Below, one piece after another: positions 8,369-11,294 of a stretch of DNA of 11,294 nucleotides. Source of the stretch: Lachnospiraceae bacterium (GTDB lineage: Bacteria; Bacillota_A; Clostridia; Lachnospirales; Lachnospiraceae); the NCBI GenBank assembly GCA_017652545.1, contig JAGCAV010000448.1, forward strand, positions 1 through 11,294. Direction: 5' to 3'. Made by a program: the position numbers and the translations under genes. Under the pieces are notes generated by a model that was not told the origin of the DNA, ran no database searches, and saw only the letters and a program-made list of their open reading frames with translations. Numbering within the stretch: the stretch's first letter is position 1; each line of letters begins with the position of its first letter.

Positions 8369-8397
8369 AATATCCTCCTTCTTGATCGGATTTGCTT

Positions 8398-8403
8398 ATT
8401 ATA
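8398..8403 (-). promoter_or_regulatory. Possible internal -10 box before the ferredoxin subunit gene
   Basis: A perfect TATAAT spans the stop codon of the P-loop ATPase gene, about 30 nt before the ferredoxin ATG. The -35 position (GATGCA at 17 nt spacing) is poor, so this may be chance. If real, it would let the four oxidoreductase genes be made without the synthetase. Confidence 0.2.
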
Positions 8404-9061
8404 CAGGCCGCTTCTGCAGATGCATCGGAAAAAGATTTCCGATCCGGTCCTGCAGCTTTTCGCCGATATCCTGTGTAACACTGGTCATGACAACGGGAAG
8501 CGAGCAAAGGCGCGCAACCTCATCGGCGTAGGCCAGAGAGGAAAGCACATCTTCCGGTGTTGTCGCGGCTCCCAGATTGGAGTTATTAATAATGCCTGTG
8601 AACTTCAGGGAGGCGGCTTCCTCGATTTCCCTCATGACTTCCATGGTCGATTCCGCGTCCCGCGTCAGCGGGCGGAAGCGGTTGACAACCAGCAGCATAT
8701 CATAATTATTTTCCTCGCGGATGGCCGGTGAAAGTCTTCCCAGCGCATAGGCGCCGCGGTCGTCTCCTCCCACATCCACAATGCAGGTGAGCTCCCTGTC
8801 GTCCACGATCGCGTACATTTCCTGGGGCATGGCCGGTATGTCAACATTGGAATTCGCGTACCGGGAAACGATCAGCCGGATTCCCGCTTCATCCAGTTCC
8901 CGGACGCTGTCCGCCGAGCGGTAATAGGGATTGACGATATCCAGATCGGCAATGGCTACCCGCTCTGTCTGTCTTCGCACATCCAGCGCCATATTGACGG
9001 CGATGTTCGTTTTCCCGCTGCCATAATGCCCGCACAGGAGCGTTATTCTTTTATAATTCAT
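8399..9061 (-). CDS. P-loop ATPase of the MinD/ParA-like (CobQ/CobB) fold, role unknown
   Basis: This 220-residue soluble protein opens with a Walker A motif, CGHYGSGKTN (10-19). It then has ADLDIVNPYYRS (39-50, switch-like Asp41), a Walker B-like CIVDVGGDD (93-101) and VVNRFRP (125-131) at the base-recognition position. The order of motifs fits the SIMIBI class (MinD, ParA, Nbp35), but the second residue of the P-loop is His rather than the signature Lys of deviant Walker A proteins. No CxxC pair like that of Nbp35/ApbC cluster carriers is present; the only cysteines are 10, 93 and 186. Its ATG overlaps the synthetase stop by 11 nt and has only a weak, distant GGAAAG site, so it depends on translational coupling. 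Its place between the synthetase and the oxidoreductase suggests a role in assembling or controlling that enzyme. This is inference; no function is recognised. Confidence 0.85.
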   Translation of the reverse strand: MNYKRITLLCGHYGSGKTNIAVNMALDVRRQTERVAIADLDIVNPYYRSADSVRELDEAGIRLIVSRYANSNVDIPAMPQEMYAIVDDRELTCIVDVGGDDRGAYALGRLSPAIREENNYDMLLVVNRFRPLTRDAESTMEVMREIEEAASLKFTGIINNSNLGAATTPEDVLSSLAYADEVARLCSLPVVMTSVTQDIGEKLQDRIGNLFPMHLQKRPV

Positions 9062-11294
9062 GTCTGATGATCTTTCCGCTCACGGTCTTCGGCAGCTGAT
9101 CCTTAAATACGACAATTCGCGGATACTTGTACGGGGCCGTGTGCACCTTGACATATTCCTGAATTTCCTTCACAAGCTCGTCTGACCCTTCTTTGCCGGG
9201 GACAAGAACGATGCTGGCTTTGACCACAAAGCCCCTGACCGGATCCTTGGCGGCACTCACGCCGCATTCAAGCACATAGGGCAGCTCCATCAGCACGCTT
9301 TCGATCTCGAACGGTCCGATGCGGTAGCCGGAAGATTTGATCACATCGTCCTTTCTGCCTACATACCAGTAGAAACCGTCCTCATCCTTCCAGGCAAGGT
9401 CTCCCGTATGGTACCAGCCGTCTTTCCAGGTTTCTCTGGTTTCATCCTCATTGTTGTAGTAGCAGACCGCAAGACCGCAGGGAACACCTTTGCTGATATT
9501 GATGCAGATCTCGCCTTCCTCACCGAACGGTACCGGTTTGCCATTCTCATCAAGCAGCGCGACATCGTAGGTCGGGACCGGTTTGCCCATTGAACCGATC
9601 TTATGCGGCGCACCGACCAGGTTGCCGATGATCAGAGCGGATTCCGACTGGCCGAACCCTTCCATGATCCGAAGGCCTGTAGCCTTTTCAAACTGGCGGT
9701 ATACTTCCGGATTAAGCGCTTCACCCGCTGTTGTCATGTGCTTCACAGAGGAGAAGTCATATTTGCTGATGTCCTGCTTGATCATCATGCGGAGCATGGT
9801 CGGCGGCGCGCAGAACGTCGTGATGTGATGCTTCGCAAACATCGGCAGGATCTTTGAGGCGTCGAAGCGGTCAAAGTCATATACGAAGATCGCGCCCTCA
9901 CACAGCCACTGGCCATAGATCTTGCCCCATGTCGCCTTGGCCCATCCGGTATCGGAGATGGTAAAGTGCAGGCCTTCGGGATCCACTGTATGCCAGTATT
10001 TTGCCGTATGGAAATGGCCGAGCGGATATTTGTAGGTATGCGCCGCGATCTTGGGATATCCGGATGTCCCGGATGTAAAGTACATCAGCATCAGATCGTC
10101 GCCGCACGGAGATGTCCCGGTCCTGCGGAAACGGGAACTGAAGAGCGGATATTCCTCGTCAAAAGAGCGCCATCCCGGTCTGTCTCCGTTCACGATCATC
10201 ATATTTTCCAGCATATGGCAGTGTTCCTGCGCAATCTCCACCTGATGCGCCGTATCACCGTCGGCTGTACACAGGATGGATGTAATGCCGGCAGCCTGCA
10301 GACGATACTCCAGGTCGTGTGCCAGCAGCTGGTTGGTCGCGGGAATCGCAATGGCACCAAGCTTGTTGAGTCCGACGATCGCATACCAGAACTGGTAATG
10401 GCGTTTCAGAATCAGCATGACGCGGTCGCCCTTCTTGATCCCGAGTGATTTAAAATAATTGGCGCAGCGCGAAGATTCCTTGCGCACATCCTCAAAAGTG
10501 ATCCTGCGCTCTGTCCCGTCTTTGGAGATATGCAGCATGGCCAGCTTTTCGGGATCACGCTTCGCCAGTTCATCCACAAGGTCAAAGCCGAAGTTGAAAC
10601 GATCGGCGTTCCTGAATGTAATGGAGGTCGGGGTCCCTTTCTCGTTCTCCTCCACACTGATGAATTCATGCCAGATCCGCTCACTGTCATCGACAGTCTG
10701 TGCAGCGGTGGCTTCCTCAATGATCGGATGCTGGGTAAGCTCCGGGATCGGCTCTCCGGCCGGGTTCAGGACGATGGCGTAGAAGATGCAGTCACGGCCG
10801 CCGACAGCGATCATGCCGTGAGGCGTGCTGCTGTCATAGTAGATGCTGTCGCCGGGGCCAAGGATCTCGCTGTGCTCACCGATCTGCACCTTCAGGCTGC
10901 CGTCAACGACGATATCGCACTCCTGTCCTTCATGCTTTGTCAGGTCGATCGGCCGGTCCTGGGCAGCTTCATCGAAAATGCTGCGCACATAGAGCGGCTC
11001 GGCGATCCTGTTCTGGAACGCATACGCAAGGTTGTAATACGTCATGCCGTGAGCGCTGGAGATCTTCTGGCCTGCGCCGGTCCTGGTCAGTGTATAGGAA
11101 CGCAGGGTCGGGCTGTAACCTTCCAGGATATCCGTAACAGATACTTTCAGTGCCAGAGAGCACCGATAGATAAATGTAAAGTTCAGATCCTGCATGCCGG
11201 ATTCATATTCCAGATATTCCGGAACCGTAAGATCGGTCGCCTGTGCCATTTCTTCCGTCGTTTTGTTTTCCAGCTCGCGAAGTACACGAATACG
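9051..11294 (-). CDS. HTH-cupin-acyl-CoA synthetase fusion (AMP-forming); 5' end outside window
   Basis: The frame stays open from the TAA at 9051 to the window edge, 747 residues. An internal ATG at 11249 is not the start, because the 15 codons before it continue the helix-turn-helix. Residues numbered from the first visible codon: an XRE-type HTH (1-59, including TEEMAQATDLTVPEYLEYES), a cupin (about 100-180, possible ligands His121, Glu125 and His159; GPGDSIYY), then an AMP-binding synthetase (about 230-747). The synthetase has P-loop-like FTSGTSGYPK (406-415), EGFGQSE (545-551), YHTGDLAW (628-635), GRKDDVIKSSGYRI (646-659) and C-terminal PKTVSGKIIR with the adenylation Lys741. SDTGWAKATWG resembles medium-chain (ACSM-type) enzymes, which turn a carboxylic acid, ATP and CoA into acyl-CoA, AMP and PPi. 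XRE-cupin proteins are usually stand-alone repressors or activators, so the enzyme probably carries its own regulator. The real substrate and DNA site are unknown. It is the first visible gene of the operon. Confidence 0.92.
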   Translation of the reverse strand, partial: RIRVLRELENKTTEEMAQATDLTVPEYLEYESGMQDLNFTFIYRCSLALKVSVTDILEGYSPTLRSYTLTRTGAGQKISSAHGMTYYNLAYAFQNRIAEPLYVRSIFDEAAQDRPIDLTKHEGQECDIVVDGSLKVQIGEHSEILGPGDSIYYDSSTPHGMIAVGGRDCIFYAIVLNPAGEPIPELTQHPIIEEATAAQTVDDSERIWHEFISVEENEKGTPTSITFRNADRFNFGFDLVDELAKRDPEKLAMLHISKDGTERRITFEDVRKESSRCANYFKSLGIKKGDRVMLILKRHYQFWYAIVGLNKLGAIAIPATNQLLAHDLEYRLQAAGITSILCTADGDTAHQVEIAQEHCHMLENMMIVNGDRPGWRSFDEEYPLFSSRFRRTGTSPCGDDLMLMYFTSGTSGYPKIAAHTYKYPLGHFHTAKYWHTVDPEGLHFTISDTGWAKATWGKIYGQWLCEGAIFVYDFDRFDASKILPMFAKHHITTFCAPPTMLRMMIKQDISKYDFSSVKHMTTAGEALNPEVYRQFEKATGLRIMEGFGQSESALIIGNLVGAPHKIGSMGKPVPTYDVALLDENGKPVPFGEEGEICINISKGVPCGLAVCYYNNEDETRETWKDGWYHTGDLAWKDEDGFYWYVGRKDDVIKSSGYRIGPFEIESVLMELPYVLECGVSAAKDPVRGFVVKASIVLVPGKEGSDELVKEIQEYVKVHTAPYKYPRIVVFKDQLPKTVSGKIIRHEL

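Overview
The window looks like a piece of a chromosome from an anaerobic Firmicute, most likely a gut or rumen Clostridium-type bacterium of the Lachnospiraceae. The evidence is moderate GC content, strong AGGAGG-type ribosome binding sites, a VorB-type 2-oxoacid:ferredoxin oxidoreductase very like those of Clostridia, and a GlgX/isoamylase-like protein. This taxonomic call is an inference from protein character, not from a marker gene. All nine recognised genes lie on the minus strand, so transcription runs from high to low coordinates. No RNA genes, CRISPR arrays, insertion sequences or prophage genes were seen, and no stretch longer than about 300 bases lacks a gene.

Region A (11294 to 5781, first in transcription order) is a tight six-gene operon. 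It starts with a protein that fuses an XRE-type helix-turn-helix, a cupin domain and an AMP-forming acyl-CoA synthetase; its start lies outside the window. Next come a small P-loop ATPase, a two-cluster [4Fe-4S] ferredoxin subunit, and the alpha (VorB-like), beta (thiamine pyrophosphate) and gamma subunits of a 2-oxoacid:ferredoxin oxidoreductase. Gene junctions are -11, +30, +11, +1 and -1 nt. A GC-rich hairpin at 5729-5765 probably ends the transcript. The simplest reading is that the synthetase activates a carboxylic acid, perhaps branched-chain or aryl, to its CoA thioester. The oxidoreductase would then interconvert that thioester with the 2-oxo acid using ferredoxin. The fused regulator domains would let the synthetase sense the substrate and control the operon.

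Region B (5691 to 2431) is a two-gene unit with a good promoter (TTGACC-17-TAAAAT). It encodes a secreted, acidic, helical protein of unknown family and an ABCG-like half-transporter with two degenerate FHA-like domains in front of its ATPase. A perfect 10-bp stem terminator follows.

Region C (2400 to 1) has its own promoter, with an inverted repeat across the predicted start site. It drives exodeoxyribonuclease III and probably the downstream gene, a GlgX/isoamylase-like protein cut by the window edge. That protein keeps the GH13 fold motifs but lacks the catalytic nucleophile, the general acid and other invariant active-site residues, so it is predicted to be a pseudoenzyme.
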